Source: Archilochus colubris (lineage: Eukaryota; Chordata; Aves; Apodiformes; Trochilidae). From it: 64,000 bases of DNA. The notes below the pieces were generated by a model. That model had not been told where the DNA came from, searched no databases, and was given only the letters and a program-made list of their open reading frames with translations. Position numbers and translations under genes: made by a program. Location of the stretch: contig CM041083.1 in assembly GCA_023079485.1 (NCBI GenBank), forward strand, positions 155,948,552-156,012,551. Direction: 5' to 3'. This document shows, piece by piece, positions 1-12,060 of the stretch; positions within the stretch are counted from its first letter, which is position 1, and each line of letters starts with the position of its first letter.

Positions 1-517
1 TGTTTCCAAGGATTCTTTATTGAAGGAAAAAAATCTATTGCTCTTTGTTCCACTGGGTAAGCAGACTGACTTCTTTTAAATTAACATTATTTTAGGGCAT
101 GGTTTGTTTTAATAATCTGAAATTTAGTGTAAATTTGATAGAGTAGAGCTTTTAGTCCACTGTCTTCTGCAGTTAAGAGGTACATGCTGAAAATGGCAAT
201 AAAATTCTGCATCCCATAATATTTTTATTTTTATTATTGTTTAGCTATTGAAGGGGCAAACAACATTTACATAGCACAAGACGCACATATTCTAGATATC
301 TACAAGACTGAAATTTCTCCCAGATTAAGTCAGTTTTCTTTTAATCATAAGCATTTTTTGGCTCTGAAGCAGACATCTTTTTTAATTCAGCACTCAGCAG
401 TACTGTGGAATATTGATCTGCAGTCAGGTGCTGACAGTTATTTTGCTTAAGCTGCATGTTTACTGAACTGCAAACACAGCAGTGTTAAATATACATGTAA
501 GACTTGTTTCTACTACA
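1..517. other. No gene seen (left edge)
   Basis: AT-rich unique-looking sequence with short T-runs. No open frame of note, no LINE or LTR signature and no RNA gene were recognised here. Confidence 0.6.
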
Positions 518-553
518 CAAAACAAACAAGCAAACAAACAAACAAACAAAAAA
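518..553. repeat. (CAAA)n simple repeat
   Basis: About eight CAAA-type units, one carrying a G, running into an A-run. This is an ordinary microsatellite. Confidence 0.85.
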
Positions 554-639
554 CCCACATAGAAAATACTTGTTCTAAATGGTTTTGACTGTTTATTCTA
601 ACTTTTATTTTAACAAAAGGACAGCTATTAAGTAAATTG

Positions 640-685
640 GTTTTTTTTTCTTTTTTTGTCCCTCTTTTTTTCTTTTTTTTTTTTA
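640..685. repeat. T-rich low-complexity tract
   Basis: Long T-runs broken by single C and G bases. It could be the degraded tail of a retroposed sequence, but no body of such an element was recognised beside it. Confidence 0.7.
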
Positions 686-814
686 AATTTGAGAAGTAGA
701 GAATAGAGAATATAATGCTATGAAAAAAATTCCCCCACTAATCTTATTTTAGTTTAGTAGGATAAATTCATTAATATAAATGATTGTTTTTTCTGAAGAG
801 TTATTCCATGGTCT

Positions 815-1240
815 TGGGGGCACACTTCACAATCTGACCATAGGTGTCAGAGTGCTGGTAGTGTGGAGGCCTGCAGATGTGGTAACATATGGGAGGACGT
901 AGAGGGTGGCTGGGACTACCTTGTTCTGAACTCAGCCTGTTCCAGCCAGTACAAACAATGGGCTTACCAGAGCCCTTCAGCTAAGATGGTTGTGCCTTGG
1001 GGAAAATATATTTAAGAAATGACACAGCAGTTGAGGGGAGAGAAGAAGGGAAAAAATGTGAGAGAACCATTCCTGTATACCCCAAAGTCAGAGAAAAAAA
1101 AATATGAGGAGGTGCTCCAGACACTGAAACAGATACCTTCACCACTTCCCACAGATATCCATGCTGGAATCTACACTAGAGCATGTGGATATTACTTAAA
1201 GCAGCCTGCTACCCACAGAGAGATCAATAAAGTAAAATGA
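815..1240 (+). mobile_element. GC-richer avian dispersed repeat, copy 1 (LTR-like, family not named)
   Basis: A block clearly richer in G and C than its surroundings. It contains a run reading 'ccttggggaaaatatattta' followed by purine-rich sequence, then phrases such as 'ggaggtgctccagacactg'. The same order of phrases recurs near 19690-20092 on the same strand, and related text occurs at 49260-49640 on the opposite strand, so it is a dispersed family. From memory of bird genomes I believe it is of ERV/LTR origin, but no TG...CA ends or target duplication were found. A 73-codon open frame inside it (1019-1240) resembles no known protein and is probably chance. Edges are approximate. Confidence 0.55.
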
Positions 1241-2645
1241 TTTTCACCAAGTTGAGTCTAGTTTGCTCATGATGGTAATTAGTAAGTGATATCCCTGTCT
1301 TTATATTGACCCACAAGTTTTTCCCCCTGTCTGGTTGAGGAGAAAGAGTAAGAGTGGTTTGATAGGTGTCTGGCATCTTGCCAAGGTCAACCCACCTCAA
1401 TGTCTTTAAGAGATGACAGAGCATTTGCAAGGTAAGACAGACACAGTACTGTTCATGGGAAACATGTACCAGCAGGTGGAAATAAGGAAAGCTATTCTAG
1501 GGCATCTTGAAAGGCACAACAAGTCTATATTTAGGTGTGAATACATTTCACTTTTAGTTACTAGAAAGGTGATTCAGTCTGAGCTTAATCTGCTCATTTA
1601 GCTGCGAGCTAAATGAGGACACTGACTTTTTTGTCAATACCATTAGTAAAAAAAGGTGAGTTGTTCTCTTCACTTCCCCAAGGGAGGGGATTTAGATTCA
1701 CACACACATATCTAATATGACTTACTAGTTCCTTGAGTGTCCCCCTTGAGCTCCTTGTTGCTAAGAAATGCAGGTCTCATCAGTCCTGTGCAAGCCCTGT
1801 GTGAATGCCTCCTATAATGTTTAATAACATCAGAAGCCTGCATGTGTGAGACTGAGGCAATCTTTTCTGTGTTTTTACACCAAACAGTAGAAGCTTGCAA
1901 GGTATTTGAACACAGTTATACTTCATCTTGGTACTGAAAATGCCAATATGATCCAACTAGTCATAACTTTGGGAATCCACACTTTCATCTGCTGGGACTG
2001 GAAGTATGATTTTATTTCTGAGGTTAAGTCTCTAGGGTAGCTGACTTAAACTAAATAAAACTGAAATTAACTGAGAAGTGTTTAGTATATATGTTTGTGT
2101 ATTTGTGTATTTTCAGTGAAGAATTAGCCAATGTAATGAATGCAACTGACTTTAAAATTACTAATATTGCAAAAACTTAATTGAGAAATATTTATATTCA
2201 ATCTCTAGGATAGGAATAAAAATTGAACATCATAAATATATGATTGTTCAACAAGTCTGGATAAAGTTTATGGTTTTTCTAGTAACTGTACCTGTATTAC
2301 CATTAATATCTTAAAAGTGCTGGTAATCAATGATACCAATCCCAATAAATTAAAATATAGGTATCATATTAAACAAATAAAAGTGTAACCTAGCGTTTCC
2401 TGAAGTTAGAAGTAGGCTTAGTTATTTTTTTAATTAAAATCAAGAACCAATCAAACAAAAAATCTTACAACAATGGCATATACTGTTTGATTTAGTAGAG
2501 GGACCCTGCTACTACTATTTCAGATAAACTAATATGCACACTGTTATTCATTTTCTTTAATGATATTCTTTAGCTCCCATCCCAGAGTCACTGATTGTAA
2601 AATACAATTGCATCACTTTCTATTTCATGAAATATTCTTAACACC
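1241..2645. other. No gene seen
   Basis: AT-rich sequence. Short open frames near 1224-1430, 1413-1601 and 1712-1900 show no recognisable domain and no codon character, and are taken as chance. No repeat was recognised. Confidence 0.55.
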
Positions 2646-3253
2646 TGTCCTAGTTTGAGATGACCAGGACAGCAAAAACCTTCCTGGGACACCATCAGCA
2701 ACTGCCAGCCTGTTGATATGGAAGTTACTCTGGGAAGCAGCTGAACCTATGGAGAGGAGAGGGTGGGTTAGGTGACCAAAATGGATCAATCACACTATTC
2801 TTTCCCATAGTGCACAGTATAAAATGGCTCCCAAGAGAGCCCTTTATTGGATCCTCAGGCTCTGTTCTAGCTGGGTTAAATCCTGCTGCTCTTCCAGCTG
2901 TTCCTCCTGCTGCTCCACTTTTTGCTATTCCCATGTAGGACCAGCTTGGTTGCTCTAAGCTTGTTATGAATTGTTACTGACATCTTGGTCTTGGCCACCC
3001 ACATCTACTGCCAAGTCCACTGAGAGACTTTTCTGGTTGGGAACTAATTTCCAACTGAGGAAGGCAAACTCCATATTTGCATATTTTTATATAAAGTTTT
3101 AAATTTGATATTACTACTTCATTAAACCTACCCCAGTTTTTAATTCTAGACTTAAAGTCTCTCTCCGTTATTCCCTTCTTCACTATTCACTGAGAATGTA
3201 GTGGGGAATAACAGCAAGTGTCTGTTACCTAGTTACTGCTTAAAACCATGACA
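2646..3253 (+). mobile_element. Solo LTR, TGTCCT family (ERVL-like), plus strand
   Basis: The element opens with TGTCCTAGTTTGAGATGACC and ends with AAAACCATGACA, giving TG...CA ends over about 608 bp. A TATA box (TATAAAA) lies at about 2818-2824 and an ATTAAA poly(A)-type signal at 3121-3126, in the right order for a promoter-bearing LTR. The 5' end resembles the LTRs at 47991 and 51348 (minus), and the 3' end 'taaaaccatgaca' resembles the ACCTTGACA end of the 51348 copy. No retroviral coding sequence flanks it, so it is a solo LTR. Five bases on each side (ACACC and CCATC) do not match, so the target duplication has decayed or an edge is slightly misplaced. Confidence 0.75.
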
Positions 3254-4104
3254 CCATCCATCATTATTATTATGAACCAGGAATATTAGACCCCTAAAAT
3301 ACCTTTGTATTATGGGGGAGAAGCAATGTGATTACTCTCTCAAGCAGTGGTCAAAAAAATGCCTAAAAATCCTTACTGTGTGAAGTGCAACTTAAATAGG
3401 ATTTCAGTAGCTAAATCCAAGATTATGATTCCAGAAAATGACTGCTTAAGAATGTGTCCATTGGGGACAGATTTGTGGAACTTTGTACTCTAGTTTTTGT
3501 AGTTATTCATGATGAGCAATATCACCAAGCTGACAGATCTAAGCCTTTTCACAAACCTCAGGCTGTTTGGGCATTCACAAATCAGCACACACTGCTCTAA
3601 CAGGCCCAAGATGATCTGATTTTTCAAAAACATCTGACATGCACATATTATCCATATAAGAAAAAGACAGGAACCCCAGGGCCACTCTCAAGCAAAATGA
3701 CAGACAGAAAAGGAGGTGGTTCACATTAAATAACAGCTTAAAGTCTAGAATGGAAACAGGATCAGTTCTAATCTTGGCCAAAAAAGTTCAAATCTGCCAT
3801 CTTCTGAGGGAAGGAATGGAATACAGGCCGGAATACAAAAGTTACAGAATCAAGGAAGAAAAGTGAGAACAAGGAGATGAGAATATAACTGTATGATCTC
3901 TTGATGTTTTAAACCTTTACCACATACAATGAATCATAGTCCAAGGTACCTAATTATCACCATATATTTTCTTAATGAATGATGAAAACCAGTTCATATT
4001 AATATATCACTCTCTTGTAAACCTTTAAAAATCCAGTCCTTAGTCAAATGATTATTTCCTTTTCTATATATAATGGAACAGCCTCTTCTGGACTGATGTA
4101 ATTT

Positions 4105-4150
4105 AAAAAAACAAAATAAAACAAAAACAAACAAACAAACAAAACCCCCA
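4105..4150. repeat. (CAAA)n A-rich simple repeat
   Basis: A-rich tract with several CAAA units ending in CCCCC. Ordinary low-complexity DNA. Confidence 0.85.
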
Positions 4151-4217
4151 AAACCTAACTAAACCAGAAAAATTAGTAGCATCATTTTTTGATATATTTT
4201 ATTTGTGTCCATCTTCA

Positions 4218-4481
4218 GGTGGACATGAGCTCAGGCAACCTGCTGAAAACCAGCCTAGTAATATGTCACTGATTACAGGACATACAGTGAAAACCGTGTC
4301 AACTGTTGTTTATTCAGAGCACAGCAAAGATTATCCCCAAACAGCAAGAGATACTACAGCTATCAGTCAAAGCAGAATCCATCTTGCTACAGTACCACAT
4401 CTATTGTTTTCACACGGGCACATCCCTGAGAATCCACATTCTGTGCTCTCATGGAATTACATTTTATTTCTATTAAACTAA
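4218..4481 (+). other. Exon-like stretch of unknown identity (possible terminal exon)
   Basis: A pyrimidine-rich run ending in 'tgtccatcttcag' just before this segment matches a splice acceptor. One frame then stays open for about 87 codons to a TAA, including the phrase MSLITGHTVKTVSTVVYSEH. An ATTAAA lies at the stop and could serve as a poly(A) signal. Base composition is more even than in the neighbours. I do not recognise the protein and see no upstream exon. An open frame of this length is expected by chance many times in 64 kb, so this is only a lead. Confidence 0.18.
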
Positions 4482-6244
4482 AAGAACTAAGATAACCAAT
4501 CTTGGAATGTGGCTCCTGTGATTAAAGCCAACTTAGACAAGGTCTATAAAGTTACTATTCTTAATTATGTCCCAGGAACAGGAGAAAAATGTACTTCTTT
4601 GGAAATGCAAATGAACGCTGGATATCAATATTCTGGCTAGACATGCATTGAAATGAACAGAGGATATTTTAAACGTTCTTAAATCATCCACTTGTCTTCA
4701 GATTAAAGTTCTGCATTTTAATTGTAATATCAATTAAATTAAGCATAGTAAATCTCAAGATGGTGCAAGGCAGTATTGATAAATATATCCAGTTTCCTGG
4801 TAGCACAGCTACGCTATTATGTTACCGGCAACAGGAAGTAATATATGTCAGATCAAATGAAACAAAGGGATATAAAAAATATTTATATGGCACATAAAAA
4901 ATTAAACAAAGTTGTTTGCTTTATGTATTTTTGATATAAATTGTTTATTCTTCTTGAAACAGAACCTTAATTTAAAAAAATTAACATGTGTGCTCATGAA
5001 TTGATAGTCATGAGTAAGCATGTTGACAACATTTTTCCCTGCTTATGGCTTTTATGCTCTTGCTCTTCACTCTATATGATATGACTCTAAGAGCATAACA
5101 AGCACACTATCTACAGGACACTAATATTTCATTTTAGAAAAATAAGAGTTTGTTGTAGATCTTGACATAAGCCACTATTTGTTTTAAAAATGTTTGTTTA
5201 GTCACATAATGAAAAACCCAAAATCAGACATCCCAAAGACTGTGTAGTACTCTTCCAAAAATATAACTGCTAAGGAGTTTCAGACTAGCATTTCAGACAT
5301 CTGTACTTTTGTGAGCTTAGTCCTTAAACTCCAGATTTTTCTATGCAATAACTTGCGTCCACGGGGTATTTTATTATTTATTAGGCTGCTTATATTGCTG
5401 ACTTTAAAGAGAATAATGTGTACCTTAGGAAGGAAAAATAATCTATATACACTTTCTGAACATCCCCGTTGAGATCTAACACTACCTGCCTCTGCAATAA
5501 TCTATCTTTTCAGTCTTTTCTCCTGTTTAAACCTTTTGTGAAAAAACAAACTAGGAACAAAAATAATACCTTCTGATTTTTTTTACTGCAACTAATTAAT
5601 ACAACTCAAAAGTTGCATATCAAACAGAAAATGCTCTCTGTGGACATTTTTTCTTTTAATTTGTGATGTTTACTTAAAAATGAAAAGATAGCAAGATATA
5701 TTTAAATAACAGAATGAATCTCAACAGACTGCATTCTTTCTGTGGTTTTCTAACAAGTTCTGAGTTAGCAGAATGCTTAGTCATATGCTCCATTTACATT
5801 TCTGAACAATGCTATTAGATATGATGTATATGAAATTAGCCTGTGCTTATTCAATTCATTGTATAAAATATTGTAATCACCAAGGCAGACATAATAAATT
5901 AAATACATCTTGTTTTCTGAATTATTACCTTAGCTATCACTTCTTACTTTTTGAAGATTAACTTGTATTACGCATTAGTCATAATCTCTTCTGTTTTGCA
6001 TATATGGTCCTCTATCTCTCTACAGTGGGCTAATGCATTGCCAGCCAAAAAAATCAGACGAGGCTAAAATTATTTGCCCACTAGATAGCATTTTTCTCTT
6101 GATATTGTGTCATGCAATACACATTACTCTATATTGCTTTTAGAATCTCTTTTTTTTTCCAAACATGCAGGAGTGGTCATGATCTTTTTTAGGTATGTGA
6201 ATGTGAATACCAGCAGAATTTATTAAATTATAGAAAGTATAGAT

Positions 6245-6523
6245 AGTGCCAGGCTTTTCTCAGCTATGCCCAACGAGAGGACACGAGGCAATGGATATCA
6301 GTTTGAGTATAGAAGGTTCCATATGAACATGAGGAGAATTTTTTTTTTACTGTGAGGGAGATAGAGCATTGGAACAGGCTGCCCAGTGAGGTTGTGGAGT
6401 CTCCTCCTCTGCAGACATTCAAAACCCTACCTCCCTGTAGGTGACCCTGCTCTGGCAGGGGGGTTGGACTCAATGATCTTTCAAGGTCCCTTCCAGACCC
6501 TAACTTGCTGTAATTCTGTGAAC
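6245..6523 (+). mobile_element. CR1 LINE 3' end, plus strand
   Basis: Text typical of the last part of CR1 ORF2 and its short 3' UTR: 'ggaacaggctgcccagtgag', 'gttgtggagtctcctcctct', then 'ctggcaggggggttggact' and 'tcaaggtcccttccagaccc', ending in a degraded ATTCTGTG tail. It is truncated at the 5' end, so it carries only the tail of the reverse-transcriptase ORF. Open frames crossing it on either strand are by-products of the element. Confidence 0.93.
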
Positions 6524-8134
6524 AAGACAAAGAAACAAACAGACAAAAAACCTGCTATTAAGAGAGTTGTATTTATGCATTTATGTAAAGAACTGATGAG
6601 GCCCAGTAAGAACTGAAAATGCAGCCATGTTCTTCACTCATTAAAAATTAACCAAAGCAAAGCAAACCAAAACCCAAAACAAACCAAACAAAACCCACAC
6701 AGAGATCTGTACATAACTACTCAAAGGAGCTCCACCAGATTTTAATTGCTTGGCTGTACAACGCAGAGGTTAGGCTGCTTCTGTCTTCTCAGCAAACAGT
6801 ATTCTTTTCCTGAGAGTAGGAAGTCTTATGAGAAGATAACCAGATTTGTACTGATGTTCTAATCTTAGGGTTGATTTCATTCTTTTCTGTATCTTCCTAT
6901 CAATATATAATCTCTTTTGTATTATGATGTGGGTGACTAAGTTATCTAAAAGAGAAGATTCACCTCCATGACACAGATAATAAAATGATGCAGATTCTCA
7001 TTTTTCATTTCCAGAGGGCATTTTTTTAATTTATCCAAGTTTGCAATTTCCTATAAAAACAGTAGCATGTTGTGTTAAAAGGACACTAAAACAATTAACT
7101 AGAGATGTTCTGATATATCTTGACTCTTAATTTATTCTACAATCCTGGAGGGGTTCATTAAACTCTTGCTGGAGGGCAATATCTCATAAAGTAGTAGCAC
7201 ATGGGATGCAGGAGAGGTATTTAATGAACACTTAAAAGAGCAGCAAAGACATCAAGAGATTCAAGGGGTGCCTGGCAGACCTTCCTTAATATAAGGAAGA
7301 AGGCTATATTTCCAGTGATTTATCTGCCCTAGACCTGTAGTGAAGAGACTACAAAGCTGACAAACTGCCCTGTTCAACACAGAGTTATCATACCATTCAG
7401 TGAATGCAAGCATTTTCTAAAATATATGGTTTTATTTTATATTTGGGTTCCAGAGTTGATAGTTGCCTCTTTGAATTTATTTAAGCTTAATCTGAATAAA
7501 GGTTATCTGAGTTAACAATTTTCATGGTTTGTTATGACAGTTTTTCAACAAACTCACTTCATTTCAGCTCCGTGATAGACTCAAGAAGTAATACACCCAC
7601 AAGCATGATCAAGTAGATTAGAAATGCAGATTTCAAAAGGAATAAAACGTCAGGTCTATACAATGAAAGTTCACTGTCAAGCCAAAGACAAATAAACTTT
7701 CCTATTGTTGTAGTTAAAATTATTAAGTATTGTTCAAACTAAAATAATGGTAGGATTTCAGATACTGGAAGAAACAAAAAGAGATCATTAAAAATAAAGA
7801 CAGCTTTAGATGGCTCGGAACAATTGACTGATATGAACAACTGAAAGGAAAACAGAACAAGTGGCAGAAAAGCGAAATTAAACCTGAAATATCAAATTAC
7901 GGTAATAAAGTAGAAAACATCTAGTTAATAAGGTGATGAAAATCAGTGCGCATACACCTGAAATGAACATTGTTACCTACATGGAAAGTATCATTATCAA
8001 GATAAGAAGGCACTGAAACATGATCAGACTTTCAGGCAGAATAACAGAAACATAATTGTGTGATACATGTAATTCTACACAGTTGGAGGCTCTGCCTCCT
8101 CCTCTTCATCTCACCTTGGTGTTCCTTCTGGTTT

Positions 8135-8190
8135 TTTGTTTTTGCTTTTTTCTTCCTTTCTTTCTTTCTTGTATTTTAATTTTTTTTTTC
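8135..8190. repeat. T-rich tract with (TTTC)n
   Basis: T-runs and four or five TTTC units just upstream of the GC-richer block at 8195. Confidence 0.75.
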
Positions 8191-8194
8191 TGAT

Positions 8195-8420
8195 CGTTGT
8201 TGAATATATTTCCACCAAGGCACCAACAGCTTAGCTCAGGGGCTCAGTTTTGCCCCTGCATGGGACCACTGACACTGTCTGGAACCAACTATCAGTGGCA
8301 CAGGGAAGCCCCAGCCACTTGTCACAGAGACAACCCCTTCAGCCCGCTGGAAGCATCTGGGCACTTATGCCCAATACAGAACTGTCCTTTGAACATAGGT
8401 ATTTGGAATCCCTCCATGCT
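8195..8420 (+). other. GC-richer block, possible repeat remnant
   Basis: Markedly richer in G and C than the flanks, with CA-rich phrases such as 'ccaccaaggcaccaacagc' and 'gggaccactgacactgtctg'. It recalls the GC-rich part of avian LTR-type repeats, but no defined ends were found and no close copy was noticed in the window. A plus-strand open frame of 88 codons (8197-8463) crosses it without recognisable domains. Strand is assigned only by loose resemblance. Confidence 0.3.
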
Positions 8421-9040
8421 AATAAATAGCTTAATGAACTCTTATCCAAATTTTGAATGTTAGAGGTTTTTACATCTGTCAGAGTGAGGATAAAATTTCA
8501 GACTTTCTACATATAAGGTTCAACCTAAATGTCTCCATTTGCGTGTAACATGAATATGGGGCTGCCACATGTAACTTCTGCTTGTATCAAGTGATAATTC
8601 TTTTGGATGACACTGAAGGTTGGTCCTCAGCCTTGAGGATCAAGAATAAGCCACTCCTCTCTTTCATTCACTAATTAAGATTGGCTTTTAAAAATATTTC
8701 TTTTCAAAATACCTGTAATGACATGATATGCATGCTCTTTTCTATCTGTGGCTTGCCATATAAGATCATGGAATGACTTAAATTCATTTAAAATCCCATT
8801 ACTTATCTCTTCAACAACAACAGGTACATCAAGTCAATGGGCCTGCCCCCCAGTTCAGTTCAAGCATTCATTTTAATGCTTACAGGCTTTCACATGACTA
8901 ATAAAACTGTCTCAGGAATAGTTTTCCTTTTCTGACTACAGGTCCCAGAACTGTAGCATTCATCTATGACACTTCAGAACAAGATTTTTGATCTTAAAAT
9001 GTCATTTTATGTTATCAAGTGCTGCCAATCTATGCAAATA

Positions 9041-9105
9041 ATTATATATATATATATATATTTAAAAGAAGTTTGTCTCCATTTTTTAATATATATATAT
9101 ATATA
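9041..9105. repeat. Two (AT)n tracts
   Basis: Two runs of alternating A and T, about 20 and 18 bases long, separated by about 28 bases. They are likely to vary in length between individuals. Confidence 0.85.
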
Positions 9106-9947
9106 CTACTGATTGGAATTTGTGCAAGGTATATTTTTATGAGCTTTGAAGAGAGAGAAGAAAGTTTATAGTATATAAGACATTTTAAAAATACCTGATA
9201 AAGGATTCAAATATTGTGGTTAGCATTGAAAGAGCTTGGATATAGAGATTTCCTTGTAAGACTGGTAGAAATGTTGGATATTTTCCCTTCTTCAAGAACC
9301 ACCTTTCTATTGTGGCGTTAGAATAATTTTTGCAATAATCACTGGTGCTTTCCATGAGAGATTATAATAAGATCAAACAAAATGAAGTAGTACAGTCTGA
9401 AAATTAAAACACTGCAACTAGAAGGTTAGAGAGCAGACGAGGTGAGTTCAAGATAAAAAAAAGTCTTTTCCTATCATCAAAATGTAGTTCAAGTCTTACC
9501 ATTTGACGGTTTGTTGCTTATCCTTATAAAAATTGTAACTGCGTCATACCACTGCACTAAAACTTCTCTAGTCTATGAGGTTTCAGAATATTATCTAAGG
9601 AACTCACTATTGATTTTAGATTTAAAATAATATAACTTGGCTCAAAAATCAGCACATCCTGTTTTCTTCATCTACAGTCATGCACAAGTTTTCTTACAGA
9701 GATTATTCTGTCGAAACAGGTAAAAATAGTACCAATATCATAAAGTTATCACTGGTCACTAGGTAGTGGCCTTAACCCTAAATGAAATCAGAAATCAGTT
9801 CAACCTGTATTTTTTGTCTATAATTCTGGGTCAGACATCTATCCCCAGAATTTAGAGATTTTGGCTGAAGAACAGATATCTGTTCTGTGAAGCAGATACA
9901 ATATGCAGTATAAAAACTGCTTCTACTAAACCATCTATAATTGCAAA

Positions 9948-10068
9948 GGTTGGATGGGGCTTTGAGAAACCTCGTCTGTATGAGACATGCTTTCCCATGC
10001 AGAAGGGTTGAAATTAAATGATCTTTAAGGTCCCTTTCAACCCTGACCATTCTATGATGATTCTATGA
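9948..10068 (+). mobile_element. CR1 LINE 3' end, plus strand
   Basis: Starts in the 'ggttggatggggctttgag' phrase typical of CR1 ORF2 ends and runs through 'gatctttaaggtccctttca' to a tail of two ATTCTATGA-type units. Only about 120 bp remain, so it is a severely 5'-truncated copy. Confidence 0.93.
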
Positions 10069-10784
10069 CAATGATTAATCTGAAAAAAAAAAAGAAAAAG
10101 GGGCTATATTTATAGCTGAAAAAGCTGTAATTTATGTATTGTAAACCTTGTATCACTAGTATACTACCAGTTCCCAAAAAGAATACGGTAAAAAAAACCA
10201 GACATTTAATAAAATATATTGTGGAGCTATTCAAACTATGAATATAATGCCTTCAAATCATGTAGCTGGACATGCATTTTTCATGTTCTAAGACATTACC
10301 CATCATATAAAGCAAAACATACAACTTCATCATGATTAAATATATGCACAGACATTCATGGAGACTTCAGGAAGTATAGGAATTTGCCTAAAATGTCTTC
10401 TCTGTCTACAACTACAAATCTGTACCCCATAAGTTTCAGATGGTGAACTAAGATATAGAAGGAGAAGTCTAGTCTCATTTTATCTTTTTCTGTTTATATA
10501 GCATTCATCAAACTCTTAATATATTTGTATGCTAACTTATTCATCTATAAAATGTGTTCAGTAGTGACTTACGTTCATAAGATAGTTTAAAAATAGTGAA
10601 ATTTTTAGATTATCACACTCTTCAGGGACTGAAAGATGTCATTTCCATCATCACATAGTTCCAATAAGGATTCTATAAAATTAAAATGTCCTCTGCTAAT
10701 ACACAAATATTTTTACCTGAGTCTTTCAGAAAGTGTGAAAATGGATTCCTGGACAGTCTTAAGGTGTAAGGAAATTCATCTCTA
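10069..10784. other. No gene seen
   Basis: AT-rich sequence between two CR1 copies. A 60-codon minus-strand frame at 10052-10234 is rich in Phe and Tyr codons from A/T runs and is not credible as a gene. Confidence 0.55.
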
Positions 10785-11217
10785 CATCCTGTTGAGGTCC
10801 CTCTGGGTGGCATCCCTTGCCTCCAGTGTGTCAGCTGCACCACACAGTTTGGTGTCATCACTGAACTTCCTGAGGGTGCACTCAATGCCACCGTCCATGT
10901 CACTGAAAAAGATGTTAAACAAGACCTGTCCCAACACTGATCTCTGAGGGACTCCACTTGTCACTGGCCTCCACTTGGACATAGACCCATTGACAGCCAC
11001 TCTTTGGGTGTGGCCATTAAGCCAGTTCTTAATTCACTGGATGGTCCATCCATCACACCCATATTTTACCAGCTTGGAGACCAGGATGTCATGTGGGTCT
11101 GTGTTGAAGGCTTTACTCAGGTCCAGGTATATGGTGTTGATTGCTCTTCCCTTGTCTATAGGTGTTTTGAACTTTTCATAGAAAGCCACAAAATTTGTCA
11201 GGCATGACAAAATCCCT

Positions 11218-11962
11218 CTGCAGAGGGACCTGGACAGACTGGAGAGTTGGGCTGATTCCAATGGGATGAGGTTTAACACGGCCAAGTGCCGGGTCCTGCA
11301 CTTTGGCCACAACAACCCCATGCAGCGTTACAGGCTGGGGACAGAGTGGCTGGAGAGGAGCCAGGCAGAAAGGGACCTGGGATTCTTGATCAACAGGAAG
11401 CTGAACATGAGCCAGCAGTGTGCCCAGGTGGCCAAGAAGGCCAATGGCATCCTGGCCTGTATCCGGAACAGCGTCACCAGCAGGTCCAAGGAAGTGATTC
11501 TGCCCCTATACTCAGCGCTGGTGAGGCCACACCTCGAGTACTGTGTCCAGTTCTGGGCCCCTCAGTTCAGGAAGGATATCGAGGTCCTGGAGCAGGTCCA
11601 AAGGAGGGCAACCAGGCTGGTGAAGGGACTCGAGCACAGACCCTATGAGGAGAGGCTGAGAGAGCTGGGGTTGTTCAGCCTAAAGAAGAGGCGGCTCAGG
11701 GGAGACCTCATCACTCTCTACAACTACCAGAAAGGAGGGTGTAACCAGGTGGGGGTTGGTCTCTTTTGCCAGACGACTTTCAACAAGACGAGGGCATGGT
11801 CTTAAGTTGTTCCAGGGGAAGTTTAGGTTAGATATTAGAAAGAATTTCTTTACGGAGAGAGTGATCCGGCATTGGAATGGGCTGCCCAGAGAAGTAGTGG
11901 ATTCTCCGTCCCTGGAGATATTTAAAAAGAGACTGGATGTGGCACTCAGTGCCATAGTCTAG
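11218..11962 (+). pseudogene. Broken CR1 ORF2 fragment (C-terminal reverse transcriptase)
   Basis: The LINE ORF2 protein makes a cDNA copy of its own RNA at the insertion site; only its C-terminal part is present here. Typical CR1 phrases are readable: [55 protein letters not shown] and [13 protein letters not shown]. The frame holds from about 11218 to 11805. The expected continuation ([20 protein letters not shown], then [19 protein letters not shown]) is in a different frame and ends at 11962, so a frameshift lies near 11755-11790. The catalytic motifs A to C are upstream of the truncation point and absent. No function is expected. Confidence 0.9.
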
Positions 11963-12026
11963 CAACCGCAACGGTGGTTCAAGGGTTGGACTCGATGATC
12001 TCTGGGGTCCCTTCCAACCCAGCCAA

Positions 12027-12042
12027 TTCTATGATTCTATGA
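12027..12042 (+). repeat. CR1 8-bp tail (ATTCTATG)2
   Basis: Two units of the 8-bp repeat that ends avian CR1 elements. It marks the 3' end of the nested copy exactly. Confidence 0.9.
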
Positions 12043-12060
12043 TTTGCCCTTGGGCATGAT

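Larger units (their letters stand above)
3254..6244. other. Mostly unique AT-rich DNA
   Basis: No LINE or LTR was recognised. It holds a (CAAA)n tract near 4105 and the exon-like stretch at 4218-4481, both listed separately. Other small open frames (for example minus 3575-3781) have no recognisable content. Confidence 0.5.
6524..9947. other. Mostly unique AT-rich DNA
   Basis: No LINE or LTR was recognised apart from the GC-richer block at 8195-8420. A/C-rich low-complexity sequence follows the CR1 at about 6640-6700. Confidence 0.5.
11208..12042 (+). mobile_element. Younger CR1 LINE nested inside the older one, plus strand
   Basis: An 835-bp 5'-truncated CR1 running from the CAGAGGGACCTGGACAG region of ORF2, through the whole C-terminal RT region and 3' UTR, to a tail of two ATTCTATG units. 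It has kept a long frame and close match to the CR1 pattern, so it is clearly younger than its host. The host sequence resumes at once on both sides. CR1 insertions usually leave little or no target duplication, and none longer than a few bases is visible here. The 3' UTR carries 'ggactcgatgatctctgggg'. Confidence 0.95.

Noticed and set aside
11266..11805. 179-codon reverse-transcriptase frame as a functional gene
   Set aside because: It is the C-terminal part of a 5'-truncated CR1, lacks the catalytic motifs and breaks by frameshift.
10785..12042. Twin-priming explanation for the head-to-head CR1 pieces at 10.8-12.0 kb
   Set aside because: Minus-strand CR1 text continues beyond the plus-strand copy at 12043-12715, and the flanks join precisely in intact CR1, so a nested insertion explains it better.
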